Shown here piece by piece: positions 40,201 to 52,142 of a stretch of 64,000 nucleotides of DNA (its first letter is position 1; the number at the start of each line of letters is the position of its first letter). The translations under genes were made by a program, and so were the position numbers. The stretch lies in assembly GCF_028657195.3 (NCBI RefSeq), contig NZ_JANCPR020000035.1, forward strand, positions 1 to 64,000, read 5' to 3'. The notes below the pieces were generated by a model. The model saw only the letters and a program-made list of their open reading frames with translations, was not told the origin of the DNA and did no database searches. The stretch is from Streptomyces iconiensis. GTDB taxonomy: Bacteria > Actinomycetota > Actinomycetes > Streptomycetales > Streptomycetaceae.

Positions 40201-43200
40201 GCACGCCCGAGCCGGGTGCGCTGCGTTCGTGGCTCGCCACCCGGCTGCCCGCCACGATGCTGCCAGCCGTCGTCGTACCGCTGGCCGCGCTGCCCCTCAC
40301 CGAGAACGGCAAGGTCGACAGGACGGCGCTGCCCCCGGCCGAGGCGGCGGCCCCCGCGGCTGCCGCGCGTCCGGCCCCGCGCACCCCGGACGAACGGCTG
40401 GTCGCCGAGGTCTGGTCCGAGCTGCTCGGTGTCGAACAGCCGGGCGCCGAGGACGACTTCTTCGCACTCGGCGGCCACTCGCTGCTGCTCGCGCGGCTCG
40501 CCGCACGGCTCGGCGAACGCGCCGGAGTCCCGGTCGCCGTCCACAGCCTCTTCGGCTCGCTGCGGCTGTGCGACCAGGCCGCGCTGCTCGCGCCCGGCGG
40601 CCCGCGCACCGACGCGCCGCCGCCGGTCCCGGCCGTGCCCAGGCCGGCACCCGGCGAGCCCGGCCTGCCGCTCTCCTCGGGGCAGCGCAGGCTGTGGTTC
40701 CTCGACCAGCTCACCCCGCACAGCCCCGAGTACGTGCTGCCCGTGCCCGTACCGCTCACCGGGAGCGCCGAACTGGCCGCGCTGCGGGGCGCTTTGGCCG
40801 ACCTGGCGGCCCGGCACGAGATCCTGCGCACCCGCTACGTACGGCATGAGGGCGAGCCCCGCCAGCTGATCGACCCGCCTCCGCGTGAGGGGGAGTGCGA
40901 GGTGGTCGACGGCCCGCTGGAGACCGTGGTCGCCGTGCTCGGAGAGCGGATACGGGACGGCTTCGCGCTCGCCGAAGGCCCCTCGTGGCGTGCCGTGCTG
41001 CTGCGCGGCACGCAGGAGCCGGGCGCGGGGGACGTACTCGTGCTGCTGCTGCACCACATCGCGGCCGACGGCCTCTCGGTGCCTGTCCTCGGCCGTGACC
41101 TGCTGGAGCTGTACCGTGCCCGCACCGAGGGCGGACCGGCGCGGCTGCCCCAACTGGCGGCCCAGTACGCGGACTTCGCCGCATGGCAGCACTCCTGGCT
41201 GTCCGGCGAACGCGTCGAGAGCGAACTGGCCTTCTGGCGTGACCGGCTGGCCGGAGCGCCCTACCTGGCGCTGCCGACCGACCACCCGCGCCCGCCGGTA
41301 CGGGACGCGGCGGGGGCCGTCGTCGGCTTCCGTGTACCCGCCGAGGTGGCGGCGCCCGTCGTCGCAGCGGGACGACGGCGCGGAGCCAGCGAGTTCATGT
41401 CGCTGCTGGCGCCCTTCACCGTGCTGCTCGGCAGGTACTGCCGCCTGCACGACGTCACCGTAGGAGTCCCCGTCGCCGGCCGGGCCAGACCCGAACTGGA
41501 CGACCTCGTCGGCTTCTTCGTCAACACGCTGGTGCTGCGCACCGACCTGTCCGGCGGCCCCACCACCGGGGAACTCCTGGACCGGGTGCGTACGAGCGCG
41601 CTGGACGCCTTCGCCCACCAGTACCTGCCCTTCGAGCGCCTCGTGGAGGAGTTGAGCCCCGAACGCGACCTCTCGCGCACGCCCCTGGTCTCCGTGCTGT
41701 TCGACGTGACCGACTCCGCCGGGTCCGCGGGGGACCCGGGCGCAGCCGCGCTCGACGAACGGTTCGCGGAGCTGTGGCAGGCGGCGAAGTTCGACCAGAC
41801 TTGGACGCTGCGCGCCGAGCCCGACGGCTCGTACACGGGCACCGTCGAGTACGCGACCGCGCTGTTCGACGCCGAGACGGTGCGGGAGATGACGGGCCAC
41901 TTCGTGCAGGTGCTGCGCGGAGCCGCCGACCCGGAGCTGCCCGTCGCCGCGCTCGACCTGATGCCCGGGACACGGCGCGAGGCGACCAGGGCCGACGGGC
42001 CGCGGCAGGCCCCGGCGCCCCTGCTGCCCGACCGGATCGCCGCACACGCGGCCACGGCGCCCGGAGCCCTGGCGGTGACCGGCACCGCGCCCGGGGACCA
42101 GGACCTCGGCTACCGCGAACTGCTGGACCGTTCGCACCAGTTGGCCCATCACCTCCGCGCGCGCGGCATCGGCGAGGGCGACGTGCTCGGCGTCGCGCTG
42201 CCCCGTGGCACCGAACTGCTGGTGAGCCTGCTCGCCGCATGGCACGCGGGTGCCGCCTTCCTGCCGCTCGACCTCACCCACCCGGCAGCGCGCCTGGCCG
42301 CACAGTGCGCCGACGCGCGCGCCGTCGCCGTGCTCACCGACGGCACACTCCCGGAGGCCGTCCCGCACGCGGCGCGCGTCGGGACAGGCCGGCCCGACCT
42401 GACCACGGTCGACCTGGTCGCTGAGGCGGCAGCCGTCGCCTCCAGGCCCACCACCCCGCCACCCGTGCGCCGCACGGCAGCCGACGCCGCCTACGTGATG
42501 TTCACGTCCGGCTCCACCGGACGCCCCAAGGGCGTGGTGGTCGAACATGGCGCCCTCGCCAACCGGGTCGCCTGGTCGGTGGCGGGACAGGGCCTCGGCC
42601 CCACCGACCGTCTCCTGCACAAGACGAGGCCGGGGTTCGACGCCTCCCTGCTCGAACTGTTCGCGCCGCTCGCCTGCGGCGGCACCGTCGTCATGGCGCC
42701 ACAGGGCGCCGAGCAGGACCCCGGGGCCCTGCTGCGCGCCGTGGCCGACGGAGCGGCGACCGTACTGCAACTCGTCCCTTCCGTCCTGCGGATGCTGCTC
42801 GACGTTCCGGTGTGGCCCGCGCTGCCCGCACTGCGGCAGGTGTGGCTGGCGGGCGAGCCGCTGACCGCCGAACTGGTCGCCGCGCTGCGGGAACGCATCG
42901 GAGCCCAGGCGCGGGAACGCACCGATGACCGGGCGCGGGAACGCCCCGACGACCAGGCGCGGGAACGCACCGACGTGCAGGTGTGGAACACCTACGGGCC
43001 CACCGAGTGCGCCGTCGACGTCACAGCGCACCCCGTCGGCACGGCCCCGCGCACCGGCCCGCTGCCGATCGGCACGGCGCTGCCCGGCGTCCGGCTGCGT
43101 GTGCTGGACCAGGCGGGCTGCCCGGCACCGGCCGGAGTGCCCGGCGAACTGTTCGTGGGCGGCGGAGCGCCCGCACGCGGATACGCGGACAGGCCCGATC

Positions 43201-44072
43201 TGACGGCCGAGCGGTTCGTTCCCGACCCCTATGGCCCGCCCGGCACCCGGCTCTACCGCACGGGCGACCTCGTACGCCTCGGCACCGGAGGGACGCTGGA
43301 GTTCGCGGGGCGTGTGGACGGCCAGGTGAAGATCAACGGCGTACGGATCGAGCCGGGCGAGGTCGGCGCAGCGCTGGCGGCACACGCCTCGGTCCGCGAA
43401 GCGGTGGTCGTCGCACGTGAGGTGGGCTCGGGTGGCCGCAGTCTGGTCGCCTACTACCTGCCGGAGGGCGCCGCACCCGAACCCGCCGAGCTGACCCGCC
43501 ACTGCCGGGGGCTCCTGCCCCAGACACTGGTGCCCGGCGCCTTCGTACCGCTCGGCTCCTTCCCGCTGACCGGCAGCGGAAAGCTGGACCGCGCCGCGCT
43601 GCCCGACCCGGCGGCGGAGCCCGGGGCGGGCGAGGACGGGCCGAGCGGCCCGCTGGAGGAACTGGTCGCGAAGCTCTGCCGCGAGCTGCTGGACCTGCCC
43701 GAGATCGGCGCGCACACCAGCTTCTTCGCGCTGGGCGGCAATTCGCTGCTGGCCATCCGGCTGATCAGCGCGCTGCAACGGGAGTTCGACGTGGAGCTTC
43801 CCGTGCGCGTCGTCTTCGAGGGTCCGACCGTGGGCGAGCTGGCCACCGCCGTGGAGTCCGCCATCCGTGCCGAGGTCGAGGCACTGTCCGACGACGAACT
43901 GGCCGCCGAGGCAACGCTGCTGGCGGCCGAGCCCGCCGGCGAGGAGCCCGGCACGGGCACGGCCCCGTATCCGACGAGCACCGCGTATCCGAACAGCACC
44001 GCGTATCCGAACAGCACCGCGTATCCGAACAGCACCGCGTATCCGCACAACAGCGAGGAGCGAGCGACGTGA
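37227..44072 (+). CDS. NRPS, two modules: C6-A6-T6-C7-A7-T7
   Basis: 2281 residues. C6 (HHLIADA at 170; the usual final Gly is Ala), A6 (P-loop [11 protein letters not shown] near 692), T6 (Ser1085), C7 (HHIAADG at 1276), A7 (P-loop near 1759), T7 (Ser2173 in LGGNSL). By-eye codes: A6 DAWQFATIDK and A7 DALQWATVDK. Both resemble a glutamine code I recall (DAWQFGLIDK) and each other, so the two modules probably take the same or related residues. Because the cluster has a carbamoyltransferase, a ureido amino acid shaped like Gln (ureidoalanine from Dap, or citrulline) is a good alternative. In-frame repeats lie before the A3 motif of A6, inside A7, and at the extreme C-terminus. Confidence 0.95.
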   Translation: MTERELSEVKRELLAKLLAGGAAPTARRVTQAEPGRRVRLSYAQERVWLTSQLAPDVPVFHLVVLAVLPVRLEAGLMEESLRALVARHDSLRMTAEVEDGVPLMAVHDPADIAVRVPVTDLSAEPDPRAAAVEHAGRAAREPYRLDQAPLWRAEIIWLGPDSSMLMFAVHHLIADAGSLDLIAMELSGVGQDTELPVSYRDFAAWQRDGIESGSLTEELAFWRSELAGVPTSLELPADRARPALPDLSGRTLQFDIPAATTARVRALSKAEAVTPYVVHLAALGVLLGRYTHRADVLVGTYVSGRSEPELQQLVGMFVNLVPIRVRMAGEPTFRELADRVRGATAGAFAHQTVPFEQLVRQAERGPSRGEPPLVQVGFNMLRLKGAAFGEAIDLPISQDVSQLDLTVHVVERADGSHNLMLEYATALFDKETVEQLARHYLSLLDRLTDDPDLPLARTETLTDAESAALTSLADIADLTEHRDSSRGAGAGTEAGAGSVGEQPLLADAFAEQARLRPDAVAVRAGEEALTYRQLDARTARLADQLRARGAGPEAVVGVCLERGLPLVIGLLAVWRAGAAYLPLDPEHPPARWSTMLTAATALLVLTDSDHEAGIAALPSAVPLVLDAAGDLRAAPAPPADPAPATAPVQATDSAQATAAVHATDYAPAKDSAHTPDDAPRGQHRDGVAYVVFTSGSTGAPKGVVVSNAGIANRVWWTVRTHGIGHGDRVLQKTRTGFDAACWEIFAPLAVGGTVVMAPPGAERDPAALLRAAAETDATVLQVVPSVLRLLVEEPGWERCSSLRLLFSAGEPLDAALCRRVRELADIEVWNTYGPTECSIDVTAHPYDARQHAGTVPIGVPIDHTRITLVGPQGHLVPDSVPGELLVGGPGVARGYAGRPDLTAERFVPDPYGPPGARAYRTGDLVTRGRDGVLRFAGRADDQVKVNGVRIEPAEVAASLLHHPEVTAAHVLAAPGHTGERRLVAYAVPAPGCTPEPGALRSWLATRLPATMLPAVVVPLAALPLTENGKVDRTALPPAEAAAPAAAARPAPRTPDERLVAEVWSELLGVEQPGAEDDFFALGGHSLLLARLAARLGERAGVPVAVHSLFGSLRLCDQAALLAPGGPRTDAPPPVPAVPRPAPGEPGLPLSSGQRRLWFLDQLTPHSPEYVLPVPVPLTGSAELAALRGALADLAARHEILRTRYVRHEGEPRQLIDPPPREGECEVVDGPLETVVAVLGERIRDGFALAEGPSWRAVLLRGTQEPGAGDVLVLLLHHIAADGLSVPVLGRDLLELYRARTEGGPARLPQLAAQYADFAAWQHSWLSGERVESELAFWRDRLAGAPYLALPTDHPRPPVRDAAGAVVGFRVPAEVAAPVVAAGRRRGASEFMSLLAPFTVLLGRYCRLHDVTVGVPVAGRARPELDDLVGFFVNTLVLRTDLSGGPTTGELLDRVRTSALDAFAHQYLPFERLVEELSPERDLSRTPLVSVLFDVTDSAGSAGDPGAAALDERFAELWQAAKFDQTWTLRAEPDGSYTGTVEYATALFDAETVREMTGHFVQVLRGAADPELPVAALDLMPGTRREATRADGPRQAPAPLLPDRIAAHAATAPGALAVTGTAPGDQDLGYRELLDRSHQLAHHLRARGIGEGDVLGVALPRGTELLVSLLAAWHAGAAFLPLDLTHPAARLAAQCADARAVAVLTDGTLPEAVPHAARVGTGRPDLTTVDLVAEAAAVASRPTTPPPVRRTAADAAYVMFTSGSTGRPKGVVVEHGALANRVAWSVAGQGLGPTDRLLHKTRPGFDASLLELFAPLACGGTVVMAPQGAEQDPGALLRAVADGAATVLQLVPSVLRMLLDVPVWPALPALRQVWLAGEPLTAELVAALRERIGAQARERTDDRARERPDDQARERTDVQVWNTYGPTECAVDVTAHPVGTAPRTGPLPIGTALPGVRLRVLDQAGCPAPAGVPGELFVGGGAPARGYADRPDLTAERFVPDPYGPPGTRLYRTGDLVRLGTGGTLEFAGRVDGQVKINGVRIEPGEVGAALAAHASVREAVVVAREVGSGGRSLVAYYLPEGAAPEPAELTRHCRGLLPQTLVPGAFVPLGSFPLTGSGKLDRAALPDPAAEPGAGEDGPSGPLEELVAKLCRELLDLPEIGAHTSFFALGGNSLLAIRLISALQREFDVELPVRVVFEGPTVGELATAVESAIRAEVEALSDDELAAEATLLAAEPAGEEPGTGTAPYPTSTAYPNSTAYPNSTAYPNSTAYPHNSEERAT
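39156..39245 (+). repeat. In-frame 18-bp degenerate repeat before A3 motif of A6
   Basis: Five 18-bp units beginning GCGACGG or GCGAAGG encode Ala-Thr/Lys-Asp-Ser/Tyr-Ala-Gln/Pro-like repeats. They end about 50 bp before the P-loop ([12 protein letters not shown]). Confidence 0.85.
42906..42977 (+). repeat. In-frame 24-bp repeat (QARERTDD) in A7
   Basis: Three 24-bp units encode Gln/Arg-Ala-Arg-Glu-Arg-Thr/Pro-Asp-Asp, a charged helix-like insertion just before the A5 motif (WNTYGPTEC). A6 lacks it. Confidence 0.92.
43965..44054 (+). repeat. In-frame 18-bp repeat (AYPNST) at NRPS C-terminus
   Basis: Five units, three of them identical (GCGTATCCGAACAGCACC), encode Ala-Tyr-Pro-Asn-Ser-Thr repeats in the last 35 residues. 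The stop codon and the GTG of the next synthetase follow within 20 bases. Confidence 0.95.
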
Positions 44073-47000
44073 CGGGGAATCAGGGAGCGCGGGAAGCGGC
44101 CGAACTCAGGGCCGAGGTCCTCGCCAAGCGACTGGCCGGGCGCCGGAGCGGCAGCAACCGCCGCCGCGGCGCGATCCCGCCCGCCGACCGGCAGGGCCCG
44201 CTGCCGCTGTCCTTCGGCCAGCAGCGGCTGTGGTTCCTCGACCGGCTCACGCCGGGCAGCCCCGAGTACCTGGTGCCGTGGGCGGCCCGGCTGCGCGGCG
44301 GCCTGCGCGCCGCCGAACTGCGCGCCGCCTGGGGCGATGTCGTCGCGGCCCACGAGATCCTGCGCACCCGCTACGCCCTGTCGGGCAAGGAGCCCGTACA
44401 GGTCGTCGGCGCCGCCACCGAGACCGACTTCGCCGTCGTCGACCTTGGTGACAGGCCCGAGGGCGAGCGCGAGAAGCTCGCCCTGGAGTACGCCGACGAG
44501 CAGGCCCGCACACCCTTCCGACTCGACGCCGACCTGCCGGCCCGGCTGCGGCTCGTACGCCTCTCCGACGGCGATCACCTGCTGGTGCTCGTGCTGCACC
44601 ACATCGCCTGCGACGGCTGGTCGCTCAACCTGATCGCTGAGCAGCTCTTCGCCGCCTACCAGCGGCGCTGCGACCCCGAGAGCGCCGAGGGCACGGCTGT
44701 GCCGGCCGCCGGGGTGCAGTACGCGGACTACGCCGCCTGGCAGCGGGCCCGGCTCTCAGGCACCGAGCTGGAGCGGCAGCTCGGCCACTGGCGCGCCGAA
44801 CTGGCCGGACTCGGCACCGCCGACCTGCCGGCCGACCGGCAGCGCCCGCAGATCAGGGACGCCAACGGCGCCACCCTCTGGTTCACGCTCCCCGCCGAAC
44901 TGGGTGAGCGCGTCAGGCTCCTGGCCAGGGAGCGGGAGACCACGGTTTTCACCGTGCTGCTCACCGCCTTCCAGGTGCTCCTCTCCCGGTACACGGGCCA
45001 ACGGGACATCGCGGTGGGCACCCCCGTCGCGGGGCGCGAGCGGCCCGAACTGGCCGGGCTCGTTGGCTTCCTCATCAACACGGTGGTACTGCGCGGCCGT
45101 TGGGAGGGCGACCCCTCCTTCCTCGACCTGCTCGCCTCGGCACGCGGCACCGTCGAGCGGGCACTCGCGCACCAGGACGTGCCGTTCGAGCAGCTCGTCG
45201 AGGAGCTGGCGCCCGAGCGCGACCTGGCCCGCACCCCGCTGTTCACGGTCATGTTCGGCCTCCAGGACGGTGTCGGGGGCGGCGGTACTCAGCTGCCGGG
45301 GCTGACCGTCGACCGGGTCGAGGTGGACTGGACCGTCGCGAAGTTCGACGTGAACCTCCAGCTCGCCCAGCTTTCCGACGGCAGCGTGACCGGCTTCCTC
45401 GAATACGCCACCGCGCTGTTCGACGAAACCACCATGGACCGCTTCGCGCAGCGGTACCGCAGGCTGCTGGAACACCTCGTGACGGCGCCCGAACGCCCCG
45501 TATCGCACGCCGACCCGCTGTCCCCGGGCGAGCGCCGGCAGCTGCTCGGCGACTGGGCGGGCGGCGCCTCGCCCGACGCCGTGCTCGACGAGGACCCCGC
45601 GCTCGGCTCCGCCGTCGGCATGCACCAGGCGTTCGAGGCGCACGCGGCTGCTGCCCCGGACGCCGTCGCCGTCACGGCCGAGGACGCCACGCTGACCTAC
45701 GGCGAGTTGAACGTCCGGGCCAACCGGCTCGCCCACGTGCTGCGCGCACGCGGCGTCGGACCCGACAGCCTGGTGGGCGTCTGCCTGGAGCGCGGCGCCG
45801 ACCTCGTGGTGAGCCTGCTCGCCGTGGTCAAGGCGGGCGGCGCCTACGTACCGCTCGACCCCGCCTACCCCGCGGCGCGGCTGGGGCACATCCTGCAGGA
45901 GACAGGGCTGCGCCTGGTCGTCACCCGGGACGCGCACACCGGCCTGTTCGCCGAGCTGCACGACGACATCCACGCCGACCTGCACGCCGACATCCACGGC
46001 GACCGGCACGGCGCCGGACTGGTCTGCCTGGAGTCGGACGCCGCGCTGGTCACGGCGCCCACGACGAACCCAGTGCCGGTCTCAGGGCGGGACCACCTCA
46101 TGTACGTCATCCACACCTCCGGTTCCACCGGCAGGCCCAAGGGCGTCTGCATGACCCACCGCAACGTGCTGCGGCTGTTCGCTTCGGCCCGCGAGCACTA
46201 CGACTTCGGCCCCGAGGACGTCTGGCCGCTGTTCCACTCCTACGCGTTCGACGTCTCGGTCTGGGAGCTGTGGGGAGCGCTCGGACACGGCGGAACGCTC
46301 GTCGTGCCGTCCTTCGAAGTGACCCGCTCGCCCGAGGAGTTCCTCGACCTGCTCGTGCGGGAGCGTGTCACGGTGCTCAACCAGACCCCGTCCGCCTTCC
46401 GCACGCTGCTGGCAGCGCTCGCCGCTACGGGGCAGGACGACCCGCGCCCCGCCGCCCTGCGGCTGCGCAAGGTGATCTTCGCGGGGGAGCGGCTCGAACC
46501 CGCCGAACTCCTGCCCTGGCACGCCGTCTTCGGCGAAACAGGCCCCGACCTGATCAACATGTACGGCATCACCGAGACCACCGTGCACACCACCCACCAC
46601 CACATACGGCCGGCCGAACTGGCGCCCGGCGCCCCCAGCCTCGTCGGGCGTGGCCTGTCGGACCTGCGGGTCTATGTGCTCGACCGGGACTGCGCCCCGG
46701 CGCCGACCGGCGTCGTCGGCGAACTCCACGTCGGCGGCCCCGGGCTGGCGCGCGGCTACCTCGGCAGGCCCGATCTCACGGCGGAACGCTTCGTTCCCGA
46801 CCCCAACGGTCCGCCGGGCGCCCGGATGTACCGCAGCGGCGACCTGGCGCGCTGGCGCGAGGACGGCGTGCTCGAATCCGCAGGCAGGGCCGACAAGCAG
46901 GTCAAGATCCGCGGATTCCGGATCGAGCCCGGCGAGATCGAGGCGTCCCTCGCCGAACATCCCGCCGTACGCACGGCCGTTGTCCTGCCCAGAACGGGGC

Positions 47001-50000
47001 ACGACGGAACGGCGCACCTCGTGGCCTACCTGGTGCCCGCGCGGGAAGCGCCCGCGCAGACCGTGCCCGCCCAGACGGCGCCCGCGCAGGAGGCGTCCAC
47101 CCAGGCAGCGTCCGCCCAGAAGCCCCCCGGGCTCGACCGTGCGGAGATCAGGACATGGCTGGCGGCACGGCTGCCGAGCCACCTCGTCCCCGCCTCCTAC
47201 ATGGAGATCCCCGAGGTCCCGCTGACGGCGAACGGCAAGCTCGACCAGGCGGCGCTGCCAGAGCCTGACTCCACCGCCGTGGCAGCGCACAGCCGCTATG
47301 AGGCCGCGCGCACGGCGGGGGAGCAGCGGGTGGCCGCGGTATGGCGTGACGTTCTGCGCAGCGAACGCGTCGGCGTGCACGACAACTTCTTCGAGCTGGG
47401 CGGCGACTCGCTGCGCGCCGTCGCCGTGGTGGGCGCCCTGCGTGCCGAGGGCCTCGACGTCTCCGTACGCGACCTGTTCGAGCACCGTACGGTCGCAGGG
47501 CTGGCCGAGCTGCTGTCGGGACGTACGGGTACGGCCGAACCGCTGCCGCGCGTCGAGCCGTTCTCGCTGGTCTCCCCGGCGGACTCGGCCCGGCTCCCGG
47601 CGGGGCTTGAGGACGCCTACCCGATGTCGCAGGTCCAGGTGGGCATGGTCATCGAGATGCTCGCCGGTGAGCTGCGCAACTACCACAACATCACCTCGTT
47701 CAGCATCCGTGACGGGGAGCCGTTCGAAGCGGAAGCCATGCGTGCCGCAGCGGCCGAACTCATCCGCAGGCACGAGATCCTGCGCACCTCGCTGCACCCC
47801 ACCGAGTTCTCCGAGCCGCTGCAGCTGGTGCACCCCTCGGCCACCCTGCCGCTGACCGTCACCGACCTGTGCCGGCTGCCGTCCGAGGAGCGGGAACGGC
47901 GGGTGCGCGCCTACATCGCCGAGGAGCGCGAGAAAGTCTTCGACCTGTCGCTGGCACCCCTGCTGCGGCTGGGTGTGCATCTGCACGAGGACGGATGGCG
48001 GCTGTCGATCACCGAGTGCCACGCCATCCTGGAGGGCTGGAGCTACCACTCGCTGCTGATGGAGCTGCTGCACCTCTACCGTGCCCTGCGCGACGGCGCC
48101 CCGCTCCCCGAGCCCGGCACCGTCTCCACCCGCTACGCCGACTTCGTCGCCCTCGAACAGCGCACGGCGCGCTCGCCCGAGCACCAGGACTACTGGCAGG
48201 GCGTGCTCGACGAGCACGCGCGGCTGCGCGTCCCGGAGACCTGGGCCGCGCCCGCCGAGCCGGCGCCCGAAGGGGAGGAGCAGCGTGCGCCCGTCCCGTA
48301 CCAGGTGTGGGTACCGGTCGCCGACCTCTACGACCCGCTGCGCGCCCTCGCCGCGCATGCCGGGGTGTCCCTCAAGAGCGTGCTGCACGCGGCGCATCTG
48401 AAGGTGATGAGCACGCTCACCGAGGAACGGTTCTTCTACTCCGGCCTCGTCTGCGACACCCGCCCCGAAGTGCCGGGCGCCGACCGGTTGTTCGGCATGT
48501 TCCTGAACACCGTGCCGTTCCCCTTCCAGCTCACGGCGGCGACCTGGCGCGAGCTGGTCTCGGACGTCTACGCCCGCGAGTCCGAGGTGTGGAGCCACCG
48601 CAGGTACCCGCTGTCCGCGATGAAGCGCGCCCAGGGTCAGGGCGGCAGCCGCCTGATCGACGTGTTCTTCAACTACCTCGACTTCCACATGGTCGACACC
48701 GAACTGGTCGACTTCGGCGACAGCATCGACGAGAGTCCCAACGAGTTCCCGCTCGCGGTCACCTCGCTCGGCGGCCACATGATCCTGACCACGAGCACCG
48801 ATGTCCTCGACCGCCCGCACGCCGAACGGCTGGCCGCCTCCTACCGGCGCGTCCTGGAGACGATGGCGGCCGACCCGGACGGAGACTGCCGCCTCGGCCA
48901 CCTCGAACCGGGCGAGGAGGCGCGGCTCCTGGCCGCGTACGACAACACGGCGCCCGCCACACCCGCCGGGTCCCTCGACGCTGCTCCGGGGGCTCCCGCC
49001 GTCTCCGCCGTGCGGCCCGCTCTGCCCGCGACGCTCGTACAGCGCGTCAGCGAGCACGCGCGCCGGGCACCCGAGCGGCCCGCCGTGACGGACGCCGGGG
49101 GCACGCTGCTCAGCTACCGCGAACTGGACGAGCGAGCCGCGCTGCTCGCCCACCGGCTGCGCGCCCGTGGCGTCGGCACCGACGTGCGGGTCGGCATCCT
49201 GCTGGCCCACAGCCCCCAACTGCTCGTCGCGCTCCTCGCCGTGCTCAAGGCGGGCGGCGCCTACGTCCCCATGGACCCCGAACACCCCTCCATGCGCTGG
49301 GACTTCGTCCTCGCCGACAGCGGCGCCTCGCTGATCCTCACCGACGAGGTCCGCGCGGCCGAACTGGGCCCCGGGCACGCCGGGCGCACCGTCCTCATGG
49401 ACACCGCTGAGCCGGAGGCCGCCGAAGGGGCCACCGGCGGTCTGCCGCAGGCCGCGCGGGACTCGCTCGCCTACACGATCTACACCTCGGGCTCAACGGG
49501 CACTCCCAAGGGCGTGATGGTCACCCACCGGGGCCTGGCGAACTACGTCGACTGGGCCGTACGGCGCTACCGCGTGACGGAGGGCGGCACCGTGCCGCTG
49601 CTCGGTTCGGTCGCCTTCGACCTGTCGGTGACCAACCTGCTGGTCCCGCTCGCCGGCGGTGCGACGGTGCGGCTGCTGCCCACCGAACGGCCCGTCGACG
49701 CGCTGGCCGGGCTGCTGCGCGACGGGACAGCCTTCGACCTGATCAAGATCACCCCGGCTCACCTGGAAGTGCTCAAGGCGCACCTCGCGGGCGAGGGTCC
49801 GATCGACACCGTCGGCACGTTCGTGGTGGGCGGCGAGGAACTGCGCGCGGACAGCGTGCGCTCCTGGCGCCGTCTGACGCCGGACGCCACCGTCGTCAAC
49901 GAGTACGGCCCCACCGAGACCGTGGTCGGCTGCGTCGTGGCCGACGCGGGAACGCCGGCGCCCGATGCCGTACGGGTACCGATCGGCAGGCCCATCGCCG

Positions 50001-52006
50001 GCACCCGCGTCCACGTTCTCGACCGGTTCGGCAACCCGGTAGCGCCCGGTGTGGTCGGCGAGCTGTACCTGGGGGGTGCCGGGCTCGCGCGCGGCTATCT
50101 CGGGCGGCCCGACCTCACAGCCGAACGCTTCGTCCCCGACCCGTTCACCGCGGCGGGCGACAGGCTGTACCGCACGGGCGACCTCGTCAGGGCCCTGCCC
50201 GACGGCGAGTTGGAGTACCTCGGCCGCGCCGACAGCCAGCTCAAGATCGCTGGTTACCGTATCGAGCCCGGCGAGGTGGAGGCCGCGCTGTGCGCACACC
50301 CCGGTGTCGCCGAGGCCGTGGTCGTCGCCGGCGAGCACACACCAGGTGACCGCGTGCTGGCCGCCTATGTCGTCGCGGTCGAGGGCGCCGAGCAGCCGGG
50401 CCCCGCCGAACTGCGCGGCTTCCTCGCGGGGAGGCTGCCCGTCCACCTCGTGCCGGGCGCCGTGCTGCTGCTCGACGCGCTGCCCGTCACCCAGGGCGGG
50501 AAGATCGACCACAGGCGGCTGCCCGCACCCCGGTCCAGGAGCGCGCTGAGCGCGCCGTTCGACCGCACCCGCAACACGGTCGAGGCACGCCTCGCCGACA
50601 TCTGGGTCAAGGTGTTCGGCCTGGACAGGGTGGGCAGGGACGACAACTTCTACGAACTGGGCGGGGACTCCATGGCCAGCCTGCGCGTCGTGGTCGAGGC
50701 CGCGGCACGCGGTATCGACCTGGAGCTGCGCGATGTGCTGGCCCACCCCACGGTCGCCGAACTGGCCAACAGGCTCAGGGGCGGAGAGCTGGCCAACGTG
50801 CTGGACAGCGTGCGCGCCGACGCCGTGCTCGACCCCGCGTACGCGCCCGCAGGACCCCGCCCCGCGCCCGCCGGACCCCGCCCGGCTGACGGTGCCGAAG
50901 CGCCCGTCCTGCTGACCGGCGCGACCGGTTTCGTCGGTACGTTCCTGCTGCGCGAACTGCTGGACCGTACGACGGGCCCGGTGCGCTGCCTCGTGCGCTG
51001 CGACGACGCGGCACAGGGAAAGCGGCGGCTCCTGGACGCGATGCGGGCTCTGGATGTGCCGACGGCCGACGTCGAGCGCAGGGTCGAGGTGGTGCCCGGC
51101 GATCTGGCGGCCCCCGAATTCGGCCTGGGAGCCGAGGGGTTCGCCGCGCTCGGCGACGGGCTCGCGGCGATCTACCACAACGGCGCCCAGGTCAACGCCG
51201 TGTACCCGTACCCGGCGCTGCGGGCAGCCAACGTGCTCGGCACCCGCAGGCTGCTCGACCTGGCCGCCGCGGGCAACACCCCGCTGCACCACATCTCGAC
51301 CATGTCCGTGTTCTCGCCGCTCCAGGCCGAGAGCGGCCCGGTCACCGAGGACACAGCGACCGACCACCTGGACGGCATCCCCGACGGGTACTCCCAGAGC
51401 AAGTGGGCAGCCGAGGCGCTCGTACGGGAGGCTGCGGCGCGCGGGCTCCCGGCCAGTGTCTACAGGCTCGGGAACATCTCCTGGCACACCCGTACCGGCG
51501 CTGCCAACCCCGACGACGTCATCTGCCAGGCACTCGCCGCCTGCGCCCGCCTCGGCGCCGTCCCGATCGCCGACCTGGAACTCGACCTGGCCCCTGTGGA
51601 CTTCGCCGTGGCCGCGATCGTCGAGCTGTCCCGGCAGGAGGGCGTCGAGGGCGAGCTGTTCCACATCGTCAGCGGCAGGCCGAGTCCCTGGAAGGACACG
51701 GCGGAGTGGCTCGCCGACCACACGGGCAGGCCGGTCGAGTCGCTGCCGTACCTCACCTGGCGTGCCCGGCTGCTCGAAGCGGCCGAACTGCCCGGCGGCA
51801 GCGAACTGAAGCGGCTGCTGCCGCTGTTCCCGAACATGGACTACGACCCCGACCTGCCCCTGATGCAGCGCGACCACAGGGCACCCCGCACCGAAAGGCG
51901 GCTGGCCGCCGCGCGGCTGCGCTGCCCCGAGGTCGGCAAGGAGGAGGTGGCCCGCTTCCTCGACCGCAGGCGCGACCTGAAGCCCCTCGGCACGACAGCC
52001 ACCTGA
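44069..52006 (+). CDS. NRPS, two modules with terminal reductase: C8-A8-T8-C9-A9-T9-R
   Basis: 2645 residues from a GTG overlapping the previous stop (GTGA). C8 (HHIACDG at 177), A8 (P-loop [11 protein letters not shown] near 682), T8 (Ser1114), C9 (motif CHAILEG at 1317, where HHxxxDG is expected), A9 (P-loop near 1805), T9 (Ser2201), then a thioester reductase: GATGFVG near 2285 and catalytic Tyr2441 in YSQSKWAAE. By-eye codes: A8 DVWNIAMVHK, near threonine (DFWNIGMVHK); A9 DLTKVGEVGK, near asparagine (DLTKLGEVGK). There is no thioesterase, so release is by NADPH reduction to an aldehyde, which may cyclise to an imine or be reduced to the alcohol. C9 may be a modifying rather than ordinary condensation domain. 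Confidence 0.96.
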   Translation: MTGNQGAREAAELRAEVLAKRLAGRRSGSNRRRGAIPPADRQGPLPLSFGQQRLWFLDRLTPGSPEYLVPWAARLRGGLRAAELRAAWGDVVAAHEILRTRYALSGKEPVQVVGAATETDFAVVDLGDRPEGEREKLALEYADEQARTPFRLDADLPARLRLVRLSDGDHLLVLVLHHIACDGWSLNLIAEQLFAAYQRRCDPESAEGTAVPAAGVQYADYAAWQRARLSGTELERQLGHWRAELAGLGTADLPADRQRPQIRDANGATLWFTLPAELGERVRLLARERETTVFTVLLTAFQVLLSRYTGQRDIAVGTPVAGRERPELAGLVGFLINTVVLRGRWEGDPSFLDLLASARGTVERALAHQDVPFEQLVEELAPERDLARTPLFTVMFGLQDGVGGGGTQLPGLTVDRVEVDWTVAKFDVNLQLAQLSDGSVTGFLEYATALFDETTMDRFAQRYRRLLEHLVTAPERPVSHADPLSPGERRQLLGDWAGGASPDAVLDEDPALGSAVGMHQAFEAHAAAAPDAVAVTAEDATLTYGELNVRANRLAHVLRARGVGPDSLVGVCLERGADLVVSLLAVVKAGGAYVPLDPAYPAARLGHILQETGLRLVVTRDAHTGLFAELHDDIHADLHADIHGDRHGAGLVCLESDAALVTAPTTNPVPVSGRDHLMYVIHTSGSTGRPKGVCMTHRNVLRLFASAREHYDFGPEDVWPLFHSYAFDVSVWELWGALGHGGTLVVPSFEVTRSPEEFLDLLVRERVTVLNQTPSAFRTLLAALAATGQDDPRPAALRLRKVIFAGERLEPAELLPWHAVFGETGPDLINMYGITETTVHTTHHHIRPAELAPGAPSLVGRGLSDLRVYVLDRDCAPAPTGVVGELHVGGPGLARGYLGRPDLTAERFVPDPNGPPGARMYRSGDLARWREDGVLESAGRADKQVKIRGFRIEPGEIEASLAEHPAVRTAVVLPRTGHDGTAHLVAYLVPAREAPAQTVPAQTAPAQEASTQAASAQKPPGLDRAEIRTWLAARLPSHLVPASYMEIPEVPLTANGKLDQAALPEPDSTAVAAHSRYEAARTAGEQRVAAVWRDVLRSERVGVHDNFFELGGDSLRAVAVVGALRAEGLDVSVRDLFEHRTVAGLAELLSGRTGTAEPLPRVEPFSLVSPADSARLPAGLEDAYPMSQVQVGMVIEMLAGELRNYHNITSFSIRDGEPFEAEAMRAAAAELIRRHEILRTSLHPTEFSEPLQLVHPSATLPLTVTDLCRLPSEERERRVRAYIAEEREKVFDLSLAPLLRLGVHLHEDGWRLSITECHAILEGWSYHSLLMELLHLYRALRDGAPLPEPGTVSTRYADFVALEQRTARSPEHQDYWQGVLDEHARLRVPETWAAPAEPAPEGEEQRAPVPYQVWVPVADLYDPLRALAAHAGVSLKSVLHAAHLKVMSTLTEERFFYSGLVCDTRPEVPGADRLFGMFLNTVPFPFQLTAATWRELVSDVYARESEVWSHRRYPLSAMKRAQGQGGSRLIDVFFNYLDFHMVDTELVDFGDSIDESPNEFPLAVTSLGGHMILTTSTDVLDRPHAERLAASYRRVLETMAADPDGDCRLGHLEPGEEARLLAAYDNTAPATPAGSLDAAPGAPAVSAVRPALPATLVQRVSEHARRAPERPAVTDAGGTLLSYRELDERAALLAHRLRARGVGTDVRVGILLAHSPQLLVALLAVLKAGGAYVPMDPEHPSMRWDFVLADSGASLILTDEVRAAELGPGHAGRTVLMDTAEPEAAEGATGGLPQAARDSLAYTIYTSGSTGTPKGVMVTHRGLANYVDWAVRRYRVTEGGTVPLLGSVAFDLSVTNLLVPLAGGATVRLLPTERPVDALAGLLRDGTAFDLIKITPAHLEVLKAHLAGEGPIDTVGTFVVGGEELRADSVRSWRRLTPDATVVNEYGPTETVVGCVVADAGTPAPDAVRVPIGRPIAGTRVHVLDRFGNPVAPGVVGELYLGGAGLARGYLGRPDLTAERFVPDPFTAAGDRLYRTGDLVRALPDGELEYLGRADSQLKIAGYRIEPGEVEAALCAHPGVAEAVVVAGEHTPGDRVLAAYVVAVEGAEQPGPAELRGFLAGRLPVHLVPGAVLLLDALPVTQGGKIDHRRLPAPRSRSALSAPFDRTRNTVEARLADIWVKVFGLDRVGRDDNFYELGGDSMASLRVVVEAAARGIDLELRDVLAHPTVAELANRLRGGELANVLDSVRADAVLDPAYAPAGPRPAPAGPRPADGAEAPVLLTGATGFVGTFLLRELLDRTTGPVRCLVRCDDAAQGKRRLLDAMRALDVPTADVERRVEVVPGDLAAPEFGLGAEGFAALGDGLAAIYHNGAQVNAVYPYPALRAANVLGTRRLLDLAAAGNTPLHHISTMSVFSPLQAESGPVTEDTATDHLDGIPDGYSQSKWAAEALVREAAARGLPASVYRLGNISWHTRTGAANPDDVICQALAACARLGAVPIADLELDLAPVDFAVAAIVELSRQEGVEGELFHIVSGRPSPWKDTAEWLADHTGRPVESLPYLTWRARLLEAAELPGGSELKRLLPLFPNMDYDPDLPLMQRDHRAPRTERRLAAARLRCPEVGKEEVARFLDRRRDLKPLGTTAT
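45964..46011 (+). repeat. In-frame 12-bp repeat (DIHA) in A8
   Basis: Four 12-bp units (GACATCCACGCC type) encode Asp-Ile/Leu-His-Ala/Gly in a loop upstream of the A3 motif of A8, the same region as the repeats in A2, A5 and A6. Confidence 0.88.
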
Positions 52007-52033
52007 GGCCGCGGCCCCGCACGACAGCGGGCA

Positions 52034-52086
52034 GCGCCCCGTACGCACCGCCCCCGCACACCGCGGGGCGCCGTAGTGCGGGGCGC
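52034..52086 (+). promoter_or_regulatory. Inverted repeats between NRPS and carbamoyltransferase genes
   Basis: GCGCCCCG (52034-52041) can pair with either of two CGGGGCGC copies (52064-52071 or 52079-52086), giving alternative hairpins. It may terminate the NRPS transcript or weaken read-through into the carbamoyltransferase gene, whose GGAG ribosome site lies at 52133-52136. Confidence 0.4.
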
Positions 52087-52142
52087 GCCCCCGTACGAAC
52101 ACGACACCTGCCTCAACCGGTAACTGGGACTTGGAGACTTCG

